Assembly (NCBI GenBank): GCA_963281255.1
Contig: OY725489.1
Span: 6,200,523-6,264,522, forward strand
Direction of reading: 5' to 3'
DNA: 64,000 nucleotides
DNA from: Aphrocallistes beatrix
Taxonomy: Eukaryota; Porifera; Hexactinellida; Sceptrulophora; Aphrocallistidae
The position numbers and the translations under genes are program-made. A model generated the notes under the pieces. It ran no database searches. It was not told the origin of the DNA and was given only the letters and a program-made list of their open reading frames with translations. This document shows positions 12,062-23,966 of this stretch, in pieces. Positions within the stretch are counted from its first letter, which is position 1. The number at the start of each line of letters is the position of its first letter.

Positions 12062-13210
12062 TGATGGAGAAGAATCAGGAAGGAGAAAGAGCAGTCTTAC
12101 ACTTCTTGCCGGTGACTAGCTTCCTTCCGAATGTATAGATTTGTCCATACTCCACAAGATAATGTCCGAGGCAGTTCAACTTTGTAAACTCCCCGGACAT
12201 TTATTATCTATCGACTATTTTCCTTAAATAAATTACATTAATTATTAAAATTGTATATCTACTTGTAGTCATTTTGAGTTGGGAATTTTCAATTTTATAT
12301 ATTAAGTTAGATTAGTGCATAATTCTAATCTGAGGCAGAAATAGAGACAATTGCAGAATAACTTCTGAAATCGGATCACAAAAATATTCTAAAAAATAAG
12401 AACAGAAAGCGTTAGTATACAGGTGCGAATAAAAACACAAGAAAATACATATTACCACAAATTGTGAGGTTCAATGAAGGATCAAGTACAACTAGTCATG
12501 TACGAGTGTTAAAATCCATTCTTGTTAATAAGTTTTGAAACTCAGTTCATATCGAATCGCTGTATGGATATTCGTTCTCCAGATTAAATTTTTAGCTTTT
12601 ATTGGGTATATTAATTAATCATACTCATTATTTGAGTATAACCAAATCGTGTGACAGCCTGTTCTGCTCGCGGCTCTGCTCACTAAAAACGAATATGTTC
12701 AAATAAAAGCACTAAATCTGATTTATTGAAAATATACTAGTCCAGTCATCATATTGTCTAATTTCCTCTGGATTAATGAAGACTCATCATTCTGACACCT
12801 AAAAAAATCTGAAAATATCAAGAAAATGTTTTAAAATAGGAATAATTGTATTTTGGGGAATAAATTAATGATGATATTAAACAAAATAGTGGATATTAGC
12901 ACTTATTATATTTTTTACTGTGGCATTATATTGCGACACAAACTAATTCAAGTGGCTCAAAGTGGTACAATATTTGGTTTTGAATTTTGAAAATTGCCAA
13001 GTTTGTTTGTCAAATCATCAAAAAATGCAAAAAAAACCTTATAATAAATTTCGATTGAAATCCTAAAATTTGAGCATTTCTATGAGAAACACCAACTTCA
13101 TCAATGCAATATTTGTACATTACATTTCAAGAGGTAATGTTTCTATTGATTGAGATGTTAACTATAACTTTCAAAAGGCCCCCAATACTTCATCTTCAAT
13201 TTGATGATCA
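12062..13210. other. AT-rich sequence, no gene seen
   Basis: No coding region, complete transposon end or RNA gene is recognised. A block resembling the gypsy and TTAA MITE surroundings (AAGTGGCTCAAAGTGG near 12950) is too short to assign. Confidence 0.4.
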
Positions 13211-13494
13211 ATTTGTTTACATTTGTTTACAATAGATACATAGAGTAAACAAATTACAAAAATGGGCTAGAGACAAGTTTCCAACGGTTGTCATGAGGTT
13301 TTTAGTGCTGTAGATCTCGAGTATTATATTTTCGGATCCATATGAGCATTTATTTGTCGGCCTTTGTTTACAATATTTATATAAAAATGAAATTCCAAAA
13401 TATGCTAGATTGAGTAACTCCAGGCGCCCACAGGGCGACTCTTCGGACACGCAGTGTCCCCAAGCCGCGCAGCGCAAGCAAGCGAAGTGTGCTT
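13211..13494 (+). mobile_element. Helitron family Y, 3' part
   Basis: One copy of the ~139-bp internal Y repeat is followed by the shared GC-rich 3' region: GGCGCCC, GGACACGCAGTGTCC, then the hairpin GCGCAGCGCAAGCAAGCGAA ending in GCTTG at about 13494. The 5' half is absent. The next element abuts it directly. Confidence 0.7.
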
Positions 13495-13802
13495 GCATAT
13501 ATTAAAATTTAAAACGCTAGGATTAATGTTTTTTGTTTGTCCGAATCGATTGAAGAATTGACAAGTCGTAAAGATATGAAAATTGGCATGTATGTGTCAA
13601 AGATATCACAACGATTAAGTTCTAAGATCTTAGCGCAATTTCCAAACCTCTGCAAAAAATGGAAACAATTTTACACCTTTTCTATGACTGACGACATGAC
13701 TACACTATCACAATAATAATCATTGTACGGCACAATATATCGTCATTGTTAAAAATAGTTCAAAGCCACAACTTATGTTGACATCTTAATTGTATTATAT
13801 TG
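13495..13802 (+). mobile_element. Helitron family Y, 5' part
   Basis: It begins CATATATTAAAATTTAAAAC, a variant of the Y 5' end, and continues through GTTTGTCCGAATCGATTGAA and the CACAATAATAATCATTGTAC block. It stops at 13802 where a minus-strand family X 3' end begins, so it was cut by a later insertion. Confidence 0.65.
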
Positions 13803-14340
13803 TATACAAGCGCGCTTCGCTTGCTTGCGCTGCGCGGCTGGCGGACACTTCGTGTCTCTCGGAGGCTCCCTTCGGTCGCCTGGAGGTGACATTGGTTAAA
13901 TATAAGGGAGATATCATCTCTAAATATGTCCATCTTAGTTTTAAAATCGATATCACTCGAAAAAACACCAAATTTGTCAATTTTTAAAATTTTGATGAGT
14001 AATAATGACGTCATAGCAAAGTGATGAGTCATCATTTTTTGATAATAGTTGCATCATATGTGAGACATGTTAATATACAGATTCTATTAAAATTTCAGCC
14101 TTCTATCTCCTATAATGGCTGAGTTACGCTCAAGCGCGATTCGCTTGCTTGCGCTGCGCGGCTGGCAGACACTTTGTGTCAGCCAGGGGCGCCCTGCGGG
14201 CGCTTGTTGTCACCATTAACTAATTATATGGGAGTTAACATCTCTAAATAGTTTTTACGGTTCGTTTGCTTGTGCTTCGCGGCTTACAGACACTGCTTGT
14301 CCGTAGAATCGACTTGTGGGCGCCTAGTTTTACTCTATAA
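13803..14340 (-). mobile_element. Stack of Helitron X 3' ends
   Basis: Three successive minus-strand 3' termini are seen: at about 13803 (CAAGCGCGCTTCGCTTGC), about 14133 and about 14260. Each is followed by decreasing lengths of X body. The first runs through TGACGTCATAGCAAAGTGAT to about 14125. This is best read as repeated insertion at or near previous Helitron ends, with truncation. Confidence 0.7.
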
Positions 14341-14592
14341 TTTGTTACGCAATAATTTAATATTGATCACTCTCACTAATTAATGGCCACATTAAGTAGG
14401 GTGAAATTGAACTATCATGTTAGATTATCTTTTCGTTCCATATCTTAATTCCATTTATTAGCAATTAAACTAATTTATGAGTTGATATTTTATTTATTTG
14501 TCTTTACATGATTATAATGATTTATCAGAAAAATATAGAAATAAATATATCAATATTAATGATCAAGTAATAACACGTCTGGTTTGATATCA

Positions 14593-14942
14593 GTGATCGA
14601 GTAGTTCCATCTGTTGCGACACTGTAAGTGATCGAGTAGTTCCATCTGTTGCGACACTGTAAGTGATCGAGTAGTTCCATCTGTTGCGACACTGTAAGTG
14701 ATCGAGTAGTTCCATCTGTTGCGACACTGTAAGTGATCGAGTAGTTCCATCTGTTGCGACACTCTAAGTGATCGAGTAGTTCCATCTGTTGCGACACTGT
14801 AAGTGATCGAGTAGTTCCATCTGTTGCGACACTGTAAGTGATCGAGTAGTTCCATCTGTTGCGACACTGTAAGTGATCGAGTAGCTCCATCTGTAGCGAC
14901 ACTGTAAGTGATCGAGTAGTTCCATCTGTTGCATCACTCTAA
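14593..14942. repeat. 35-bp minisatellite, 10 units
   Basis: Ten head-to-tail copies of a 35-bp unit begin GTGATCGAGTAGTTCCATCT. Unit starts fall at 14593, 14628, 14663 and so on to 14908. The first eight units are nearly identical. The last two carry a few changes (TAGCTCC, GTAGCGAC, TTGCATC). The array sits in otherwise unique AT-rich DNA. Confidence 0.95.
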
Positions 14943-15393
14943 GTAATCGAAAATATCTATTGGATATGATGGGATTCTTATCTCATTAAATTAATGTATT
15001 TAATTGAAAGATTACTGTAAGATTACTTAAATACTCCCTGAATTAAGTAAATTGTGAACAGATTTCCATTGATCAGACTTTCATTGATATATTGCAGAAA
15101 CTATATAAAAGGTATTATAAATGACAATTTAGACAATAAAAAGACTAAGTATTTAACTTACTTTTTCTAAATCACACCCTAAATGTTTAATCACATGATC
15201 TAAAAAATAGAAAATAGGTTGCAAAATAATTAAGATGCCTGTTTTCACGATTTGGAAATTACGCTTACCTTATTTAAAATGAAAATCCAATTTAAATTCT
15301 TTGATTGGTATTTCTGATTTTCCCTAATTAAGGAATTTGTAAATATCATATACGTATACGTATATTAGTTATAATAATCGCACAAAAACTCAC
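14943..15393. other. AT-rich spacer, no gene seen
   Basis: No coding region or transposon terminus is recognised. A short palindromic ATACGTATACGTAT motif is present near 15350. Confidence 0.4.
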
Positions 15394-15660
15394 CGCTATT
15401 ATATCTTCAAGTAACTTGATCTTCTTGAATGACATGGCAATTTCTGCCCCTTTCCCTCTCTTCTTCCCTCCTCTTCGTCCTCTCCTTTTCCTTTCACGTG
15501 GCCGTGGCTCGTAATACGTATCTTACGATGTTTCACTAATTGTTTCCTCCCGTGCTTCTGTCATTATCTCCTCCGGTGCTTCTGTCATTATCTCCTCCGG
15601 TGTTTCAGTAATTATCTCCTCCGGTGTTCCAGTAATTATTTCCTTCGGTGTTCCAGTCAT
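15394..15660 (-). CDS. Possible exon with acidic octapeptide repeats
   Basis: On the minus strand an ATG at 15660 opens 45 codons built from a 24-bp repeat: MTGTPKEI, then TGTPEEII, TETPEEIM, TEAPEEIM, TEAREETI. An in-frame TAA (15523-15525) follows. The same frame then continues with a very basic stretch (RPRERKRRGRRGGKKRGKG) to a good splice donor, GTGAGT at 15393-15388. It could be a decayed exon, or a short acidic peptide gene (15523-15660), or a coding-like tandem repeat. No family is recognised. Confidence 0.25.
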
Positions 15661-16189
15661 TGTAATAATTGAATTTTATTAAAATTATTACGCGTTTATC
15701 AGTGTATTTATACAATCTCAATAATGCATGCTTAGATATAAATAAATCCTAACAACCTACCTGAAATACTGAAACGCTCTACGTCAATGCAATATTTCAA
15801 CGTAATTATCTTACAAAAATAGCATTATATGTTAATAATAGTTCAGCATATATTAGTGTAATGACCGACTTTGCAGTTGAAAATAGCATTACCATATATA
15901 TTTGACAATACGTATATGCATTATTGCAAAATATGAGGATTAAAACCCGGCAATGTTGGGGCCAAAGGTATAAATAGAAATGACCCCATTTTCAATTTAC
16001 TTTCACTTTCACTATAGGCATGCAAGGGTTTTAAAAGGATCAACATAACCATTTTCAATGTCCTACTCCCACAATAATATCCCATTGATCTGAAAAGAAA
16101 TGAGTTGTGCTTATTCTGGAATAATTCACATTCATATGGTTGTTGCATTTTAACAGCTCATCATTTAATATAAACATTAAGGATATGTG
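15661..16189. other. AT-rich sequence, no gene seen
   Basis: No coding region, RNA gene or transposon end is recognised between the possible exon and the tandem repeat region. Confidence 0.4.
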
Positions 16190-16219
16190 CATAAAGAGTT
16201 CTATAACATTGTGTCTTAA

Positions 16220-16595
16220 TCGTCTCGTGGTGCATCTGCATATAAGATTACACATTCGTCTCGTGGTGTATCTGCATGTGTGTATCTGGTGTATCTGCAA
16301 GGGAGCGCACATTAGTACACATTCGTTCCATACAGTTGGTATATTATAACTTACCTACCTGGACTGGACGTTCATGATTCAATACACTTTCGTCTCGTGG
16401 TGTATCTGCATGTAAGAGAGTACACATTCGTCTCGTGGTGTATCTGCATGTAAGAGAGTGCACTTTCGTCTCGTGGTGTATCTGCATGTGTGTATCTGGT
16501 GTATCTGCAAGAGAGCGCACATTAGTACACATTCGTTCCATACAGTTGGCATATTATAACTTACCTACCTGGACTGGACGTTCATGATTCAATAC
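16220..16595. repeat. 38-bp tandem repeat with 128-bp duplication
   Basis: CGTCTCGTGGTGTATCTGCA recurs at 16391, 16429 and 16467 with 38-bp spacing, and related units lie at 16221 and 16257. A larger block of about 128 bp is duplicated (16257-16384 and 16467-16595), including TTACCTACCTGGACTGGACG. The arrangement suggests unequal exchange within a short tandem array. Confidence 0.85.
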
Positions 16596-16599
16596 GCTA

Positions 16600-17468
16600 C
16601 ATTGAAGAACTGTAAGTTATATTAATATAATATGATTCCTAATTAATCACTGTTTCAAAAATAATTTCAATTTTAATAGAATTCCCATTGAATTTCAATC
16701 AAAGCTGAAAATAGATTTTGAAAAGACTTAGTATCAATGGAATTTCGATTTGACGTAATTTCAATCGGGCTTGAAATATATTTCTAAAAGTAAACTCAAT
16801 ATGCAACTAATCGGAACTAATGAGAAAATCTAAAAGTTCGAACTAAATTAAGTTCAAACTACGAATCACATACTCGTTGATCAATTCGGATCCCAGGTAA
16901 TACTACTAACTCGATTTTAAAACAAAACTCAGATATCTTTAGTCAATTTTAAAGGCCACTGATCGCATTTATGCTTATGAATATTTCTATAATGAAAATT
17001 ATTAACTAAATAGTGCATGATAATATATATCACACTGATATATCGCCTTCAAAATATATATGGATACATCTATTAATTAAAAAACATACCTATAAGCAGT
17101 TGAAATGTTCTCACAGCAAATGCAATGAATTGTAATTACCATCAATTGAATCAGTAATAGAATAATTGTATTTGGTGTCATCTAATCGTATTGAATGAGA
17201 TATTATAGGATGTGTCTTTACACTATTTTAGAGAGAATAATATATTCCATGAGTCGATACTACTTTAACTAATAATAATATACTTACAAAATAGGAGATT
17301 TGTTGAGATGATTATATAGATGGTGGTTATTTCGCCATTTAAAGTAGCTCTAAATAGAATCAGGGACGCTCAAAGCAGCCACACATGACATAACGTCAAG
17401 AAAGGCGCCACTTACAGGAAATCCAGCTAGCCAGCTTTCAAATCCTGAATTCGTCTGCACAAAAATTC
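16600..17468. other. AT-rich sequence left of the coding Helitron
   Basis: It should contain the 3' end of the minus-strand Helitron, but the GC-rich CTTG hairpin used by the X and Y families was not found. No gene is seen. Confidence 0.4.
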
Positions 17469-17690
17469 CTATGAGCTACTGTAATAAAATGGATCGAAAT
17501 GGTATAGCATGTCGCTGTTGTGTAGTCGATGTAGTACTACACCCAACCTCTGACCATTAAAGGTAGGGTCACACAGGGAAATAATGGGCACAATATTGTG
17601 TGCATAAATGGTGTCCACTCTCCAAAACTGGTGATCATTATTAGTTGCATTGATCACTAAAATATCTAGATGCGCTAGAGCACCTAAAAT

Positions 17691-18631
17691 CAGGGTTACC
17701 ATACGTCCTTTTTTAGAAAGGACAGTCCTTCTTTTTTGCTATCTGTCCTTTTTAAAATATGCTGTCCTTTTTGTCCTTTTTTTTCGCTTTTTGTCCTTAT
17801 TGTCCTTGTTCTTATAAACTCATTCTTGTCCTTTTACGTTTTACTTGTAGATTATATACTAGAATGGCTATCATGATGATTTAGCATATTTTGGAAATCG
17901 AAACCCTAGGTGAGAATTTACATATATGTCCGCGGCTTCACAAAAAAATTCAAACCGATATCTCTTAAACTCAGGTCTGTACACCACATACGGCCAGACA
18001 CCAGCACTCATTTTAGAACTGTGCTACTATAACATTATATTGGATCAGAGATCCAATATAATGTTATAGAAGCACACTAAAAATATTCAAAACAATTCCT
18101 TGGGGTGCTAGCACCAGGGATTTACTTGCTACTTTTTTTTTACTTGCTACTTACTATCTTTTTATTTTTTTGGAGAAAAATAAAAGGTAGTAAGTAAATA
18201 TTCTGGATTGCGAGCAAAAAAAAAGTAGCAAGTAAATTTCCCGGACACCCTGATGAAATGGACATGTTTCTGAAATACTCAAATATTCCTGCAAATCCCT
18301 CGATGCACCCTCGTTTCTGTCATATATTGTACAATCAATAATTTTTTCTCCTCACGCCAACTAAATATCGGTCAAAAAATAAGTAGCAAGTAAAAAAAAA
18401 GTAGTGAGTGAGTAAAACTAAATCTAAAATGGAGGAAAAAATAAAGTAGCAAGTAAACGGTGGGCAAAAAAAAATACGTACAACTTTTTTTTTGCCAGTT
18501 CTGGAATCCCTGGCTAGCACCCAGACAGCCATTATTGTCGTTCGCTACGCTCTCTCTTTACATCGTTTTTCTAAATCTTCGATCTATCCCTGAGTGTCCT
18601 TTTTTTTATGATTGAGGAGATGGCAACCCTG
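17691..18631. mobile_element. Non-autonomous hAT in the OTU domain
   Basis: The ends are CAGGGTTACCATACGTCC and an imperfect inverted partner ending GGCAACCCTG. The flanking duplication CCTAAAAT (17683-17690 and 18632-18639) is perfect. The interior includes TGTCCTTTTT-rich subterminal sequence. A near-identical copy without the nested MITE lies at 45168-45693, so the family is recent and dispersed. No transposase is encoded. Confidence 0.92.
18115..18512. mobile_element. Nested hAT-type MITE (398 bp)
   Basis: The insert begins CAGGGATTTACTTGCTAC and ends with GGAATCCCTG, and is flanked by a perfect 8-bp duplication GCTAGCAC (18107-18114, 18513-18520). The empty site is preserved in the sister hAT copy near 45580. 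The interior is filled with direct and inverted copies of AAGTAGCAAGTAAA. Confidence 0.9.
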
Positions 18632-21626
18632 CCTAAAATAGCTAATTCTACATTTGTACCCCATTCGTTTGGAATGTTGATTAGCTCAAAATGATCGTCC
18701 AACTCCTCTTCACTTGTAATGCCTGACATATGCATGACATTTAAGGTGTGTTCTGGACTATTACGGAATTTCGTTATCAATTTTGGTTTCAAATCGTCGT
18801 AATGTTTCTCAGTACCAAATATGATATGAGATAAAGAACGGTAAAGACAATTACCGTCCCCAATGACAGGACACAGATTTAAAGTGTCCCCAAACATTTG
18901 TGATAAACGTATTCGTAGGGATCTATAATATAGTCCTAAACAGCTATCAATAATATTCACAAAAGTGTTCTCATAAGCTGCAATCAACTCAGGATCCATG
19001 TCGATACTTATGGCTAACTGAGTCCTCATGTTCAGTGAGAAGCGATTGACAGTACCTGTTAAACATACTGCTGCTCCAATAGGAATTGAGGGTTGACTGG
19101 GAGCTGGATCCCTGTCATCCCTGTCATCCTCAGAGCGACTCCTAAAGTCTGCAGTAGAAAATGAAATTTCACTCAATGATATATCTATTTGAGAAAGATT
19201 CATGGTATCATTAAGGGATGGATTGATATTATGGTTTTGGAAAACCTCACGGTAGACCACATTCCTAATCCAAACGCCACCCGAAGTGGAATAGTTTGCT
19301 CCGCAAACCATGACTTTCAAGCCCTTAGGGTTCTTAACTCGACTCAGGGCAACGTACAACTGCCCATGACTGAATATAGCATCAGGAGATGGCAGAAATA
19401 TACCAACAGATTCTAGACTCTGCCCCTGCCCTTTGTTAATTGTTATACAATAGGCAGGGCGAATGGGAAACTGCTTCCGTCTGAGAACAAACGGAAAATC
19501 TGTTTCAGAAGGAGTCATTATAATGCGAGGAATGAACACTCGTTTGCCACAATGGACACCTGTGGCAATTTCGGCATCTATAACATTGTTTAAAAATGCT
19601 CTAATTAGTAATCGGGTGCCATTACACATCCCATTCGTGGGATCGAGACTGCGCAAGAGTATAATTGACGCATAATCCTTAAGGTAGAGGCGGTGTGGAG
19701 GCAAGCTAGTAGGCGTAATAGAATTAAGGTATTCAGTAGGATATATAGCTGCCTGACTGGTATCTACTGAGTCTGCACTCAGTAATACCTTTACTTCTCC
19801 AGGAAGTTGGTCAATCACGTATTTATTTATCTTTTCAGTTGTCTCATTTTAAGGAGACATCATAATACGTGGCGTGACGTAATCACGATCATTAAAGTGT
19901 TCTTTAATGTTACCATATATAGCAGTGGCTAAGTCTGCAATAGACTCACCACGTACTACATATTTGTGATCTAAATGAATCATGTTATTCTCATTATGAG
20001 GCTCAGTACCTTCTCCTACCCTCAATAAAAGGTCAGAGAAGTTACTCACCTCTTCATGATCCTGACATGAATCCATTCGAAGACGCATATTTAGTATGGT
20101 CAATTTCATCACTTTGACATGGTGCCAAAGTGAAGATCTGTTAAGGCAGGCTGATACGACCTCGGCCCTCGATCCACGCCTAATGATGGGTAGGATTTGT
20201 CGGAAGTCACCTCCAAATGCAATAACTTTGCCGCCAAATGGTAGATCATTGGAGCAGAGATCTCTCAATGTCCGATCTATACATTCAGCAGCATGTTTAT
20301 GCATCATAGGAGCTTCATCCCAAACTAAAAGCTTAGCACCCTGTATAAGTTTGGCTAAAGCACTCTGTTTAGTGATATTACACACAGATAGTTCATTCAA
20401 CGTGATAGGAACTTTCAGCCTAGAATGGACTGTTCTCCCGCCTTCTAGGAGGAGAGCTGCTATTCCAGATGAAGCCATTGCTAGTGCGATTTCACCACGG
20501 GAGCGAATCTTAGCTAACAATGTATTGTACAAAAATGTTTTGCCAGTCCCACCGGGACCGTCAACAAAAAATGCTTTGTTTTCAGCAATAGGATTGTCTA
20601 TAGACTCCATAATAGAGTTATATGCACTCAGCTGATCAGGGTTCAGTAAAGGCACGTTGGTATCTGCAGTTATGGCTAGTTCAGGTGCATCATATGCAAG
20701 TTCATCTTGAATGATGCGCGGTAGATCAAATGGACTCCTATCTTGAGTGGGGATAGGCATTCCGGGATAATCGGACAAAGATTTTCCATGCTTTTCTAAG
20801 CGATTCTCAATATCTAGTAACGCACTATTCAAAACAGACGCATTCAATTTGACATTGGGAAAAAGAATTCTCGCACGAAGTAGAAAATCCTCTGCAAGAG
20901 ACGCCTTATGCTTATTCCACAGCGCTAGTGGGTCACAGGGCTCATTGAATAGAAGGATAGTAACAAATAACTGTCGCAGTTGTGCTGGCATAGCACAGGT
21001 AGCGGCCTCAGTGAGACAGTCATCGGACTCCTGGTCATCTTCCAACAGGCCTCGTCTACGGCACGCCTCCTTAAAGGTAGTGCAGACGGTGCCATCAGGG
21101 AGAGTGCGGATATCCTGGTAACAGGTACAGCCTGTTACATGGTTAAGGAGCATTCTGAGGAAGTAACGCTCTCCTTCACCGGGATGGGCGGAATAGACAC
21201 GACCTATCATGTTACCATGTCCTTTCAACCTTTCGGTCCACTCACGTTTGGATTTATTCCACACAAACTCATCAGGGAAATTGGTGTATGTCAGCTTGCG
21301 AGCACTAAGGTATTTTTGGTTTGCCAAAACCATCCTGTAAGGGTGGTATCTCTCAGTCTACGAAGAACCTCCTGCAAGTCAGAATCTCCGGTAAACACGA
21401 CAGGCTGGTGATGCTCCAGATGGAGAGCTAACCTCATGACATGTGGTAGGTTAGCATGAAGCTCATACGCAAAGAGTCGGTAGCATGATTCAGTGGCAGA
21501 AACATAACGCGCTTCAAGGTAATTGACAATCTCATCGACGTCCATGGTTGCTTTGTTAGTGCTACTTCCAGCACTATCACCAATGCGAAATTCGACAATA
21601 GCTCTATCATGGCCCTTATACACATA
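18632..21626 (-). pseudogene. Helitron Pif1-like helicase part, with breaks
   Basis: Continues from YVYKGHDRA in the Rep frame to about 21335, where a T-run indel shifts the frame (WF to LANQKYLSARK). Helicase motifs: Walker A GPGGTGKTF, Walker B LLVWDEAPM, then FGGDFRQILPI, and a C-terminal part with NKGQGQSLE and ALSRVKNPKG. A TAA at 19851-19849 interrupts the same frame between RIMMSP and NETTEKINKY, probably from a lysine codon. The helicase would unwind DNA in the 5'-3' direction during rolling-circle transposition. The reading frame continues into the OTU domain. Confidence 0.92.
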
Positions 21627-23966
21627 CTACTTGTAGAGGTATTTAACAGCACTAATGGTAGAGCAAATCTCAATATTTATATGAGCATTGTATTTCAAAA
21701 GTAAATACGGGTTGTATGGAACAATCCACCTATTGTCCAGCTGAATTCCATTCACAATAACTGTACGGCCGTTATTTCGACGTTTGTACATAGGATAGCT
21801 GTCATTACCGGTTGTGGTAAACTGAGAAAATACTTTGGGATATTTCTTGCTGCATTTTCCATCGCGCATACAGGCAGCATGTTTCCTTACTACGCCGCAT
21901 GGACTGTGGATCATGCAGTACTTCACAATATGATAAAGTCTGGGGTTGAGATCCTTGTCAGGAATCTCAGCACAGACTATCTTATCGTACATAGTAGGAT
22001 CTCTAGGTTTATCCTGAGCAGATAGGATGATCAGGATGTGTGCATGAGGGAGACCGCGCTTTTGAAACTCAATGGTGTAGACATGCGCGAGTGGTCTCCC
22101 TAGAACATGCTTAACGCAGATGTCATTAAGCAGTTCACGCAATTTCATTCTGAATACTCTTATAGTTAAGTCTGGACGGTCAGTCGCTTTCTGATACAAT
22201 AAAAGAGCAGAAGAAATCTCTTCCCATTTCGGGTTACATGTAAATGTAATAAATAAATCAGGTTTACCGTATTTCCGTACGATAGACATACTGTCCTGAT
22301 AGAGCTCGAACATCTGTCGAGGACTGCCAGTGAAGGAAGAAGGTAGTATGATCCTCTTTCCATACGCCATAGGATTGACGTCACCTGCAGATACTGCATC
22401 AGCCAGACCTTTGTATAGATCCACTCTGATCTTTTCCTGGTTTAACTTTATGTAGTTCAACCTTTGCTGCTCAACTTTAGCGTACATGTCCACGATATAC
22501 TGGTGGAACAGTCTGCCAAAGAGATGCAGATAGCTCAGAGAGCTCCTCACCATCAGGCGGTAAGAGTAGAACTCCATTGCAGTAACACAGCCTTTCCCTC
22601 TACTGTGGGGAATGCCCAGATGCCAGCCGTTATCTCCTGAAGGAAACAATAAAACATAATGGAGGCTATCGTATGCACAATTGGTTTCAGTGATACGTTT
22701 TAAACCTCCTGTACGTGCATGCAGCACTATATCCCTGGTTGCCACACCTTCAGTGTAGCCATCTCCAGGCATTATGACTGCTATTTCAGGAGCAGTTGGA
22801 GCGTTATAATGTCTCGGATCTGGTGTACCATCAGCTCTGATGGTCATCCTAACGTCCACTCCCCCCTTCTCTCTCATCATATCGACACCTTGTCTGAAGT
22901 GAGAGACGTAGGGGTTTACTTCATGCAGTAAATTCTGCAATAGTCGCAGCTCGGGGAGACTCGCATCTCCAAGGTGCCGCTGGCGATTCTCCAGCTCTCC
23001 CTCAGGAGTACCATCATGGATGTAAATTTGTGCAAATGAAGGAGCTTCTCCTACTCGAGGAGTCAGCTGCCCAATGTAATGATGCACAACACCATGGATA
23101 CGGAATGTGTACACTCCGCGCCTAGCGCTAGCTAACTCTTTATCGAGATTAACGCCGAGTGAAGCGAACGCTAGAGCCGAGTTATAAGCTCGAATGTGTT
23201 CTCTGAATGCTCTGCCTCGACTGTCAGTAGCCGTCAGCAGATGCATCAGCAGCTCAGGGGGAGAAGGTAAGGCGGGAATAACCACCTTCCCTTGCCCGCA
23301 GCAGATGGAAAACTTGAAGTCATCCTTAGTGCTAGTGGAGAGTTTTTCATTCTCCCAAAATTTAGCATTACAATGTGAACAGTGATATTCCATCCGTCCA
23401 ACTGAAAATTCGTCAATTATGTCATCAGAAGGTTCAGTTACTTGCATAGAACGTGCAATATTAAGGAATGTAAAGTTAGTTTTACCTTTACTCTTGGCTA
23501 ACTGATACTTTCTCTGATATCTCAGGCGAACAGACCTCTGTAAAGAGCTCTGCTTTGTATTCCTAGCAGTCTGGTACCTCAGCTGCGCTTCAAGCCGCAT
23601 AACTTTCTCCTGGGAGCTCTGCTTCTCGAAATGAGCAGTCTGGTATTTCAGCTGCCCTGCAAGCCGTTTAGCTTTCTCCTGAGAGCTCTGCATCTCGAAA
23701 TGAGCAGTCTGGTACTTCAGCTGCGCTTCAAGTCGCTCAGCCTTCTTCTGAGAGCTCTGCTTCGCGTAATGAGCAGCCTGGTACTCCATTTGGCGATTAA
23801 GGGGGGCTTCCCTTGCCTCCGAGGTATCACTCAAGCGCGCACATTTCTTACGCTGAGCATCAATATCAAAACGTTTCTCGCAAGAACGTCCTCGCTTATT
23901 CTTTAGAAGGGGCATTTCTAAACAGAAAAAATTGAACAGAGAACAAAACAAAATTTTATGATCCAT
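21627..23966 (-). pseudogene. Helitron protein, N-terminal and Rep nuclease part
   Basis: 779 residues. A second Met (MPLLKNKRG) 18 codons in may be the true start. Residues about 55-155 hold four or more 23-residue repeats of the type KYQTAHFEKQSSQEK, likely helical. A zinc-binding region has CSHC and CCGQGK. The Helitron-specific core includes FITFTCNPKWEEI. The HUH motif is GLPHAHILI. The frame ends at a TAG (21629-21627) inside the two-tyrosine motif: YLYK, stop, YVYKGHDRA continues in the same frame. The Rep domain would nick and join DNA strands at Helitron ends. The stop removes the second catalytic-type tyrosine and everything downstream. Confidence 0.92.

Larger units (their letters stand above)
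17469..18860 (-). pseudogene. OTU protease domain split by a hAT element
   Basis: The helicase frame ends in an OTU-like cysteine protease: the catalytic Cys motif GDGNCLYRSLSH is near 18850 and NEWGTNVELAIL near 18650. Coding then stops at the hAT insertion. It resumes at 17690 as ILGALAHLDILV and ends YHFDPFYYSSS and a stop at 17469. HFDPF matches the OTU histidine region. Removing the insertion with one copy of the 8-bp duplication restores a continuous frame, which shows the break is secondary. OTU domains are known at the C-terminus of some animal Helitron proteins. Their role in transposition is unclear. Confidence 0.88.

Noticed and set aside
14525..14902. Two 100-125-codon frames with repeated MELLDHL/RNRWNYSIT peptides
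   Set aside because: They are translations of the 35-bp minisatellite in successive frames. No start context, no splice signals and no conservation argue for a protein.
19189..23906. Plus-strand frames of 60-180 codons opposite the Helitron gene
   Set aside because: Antisense shadows of the minus-strand coding region; no domain is seen.
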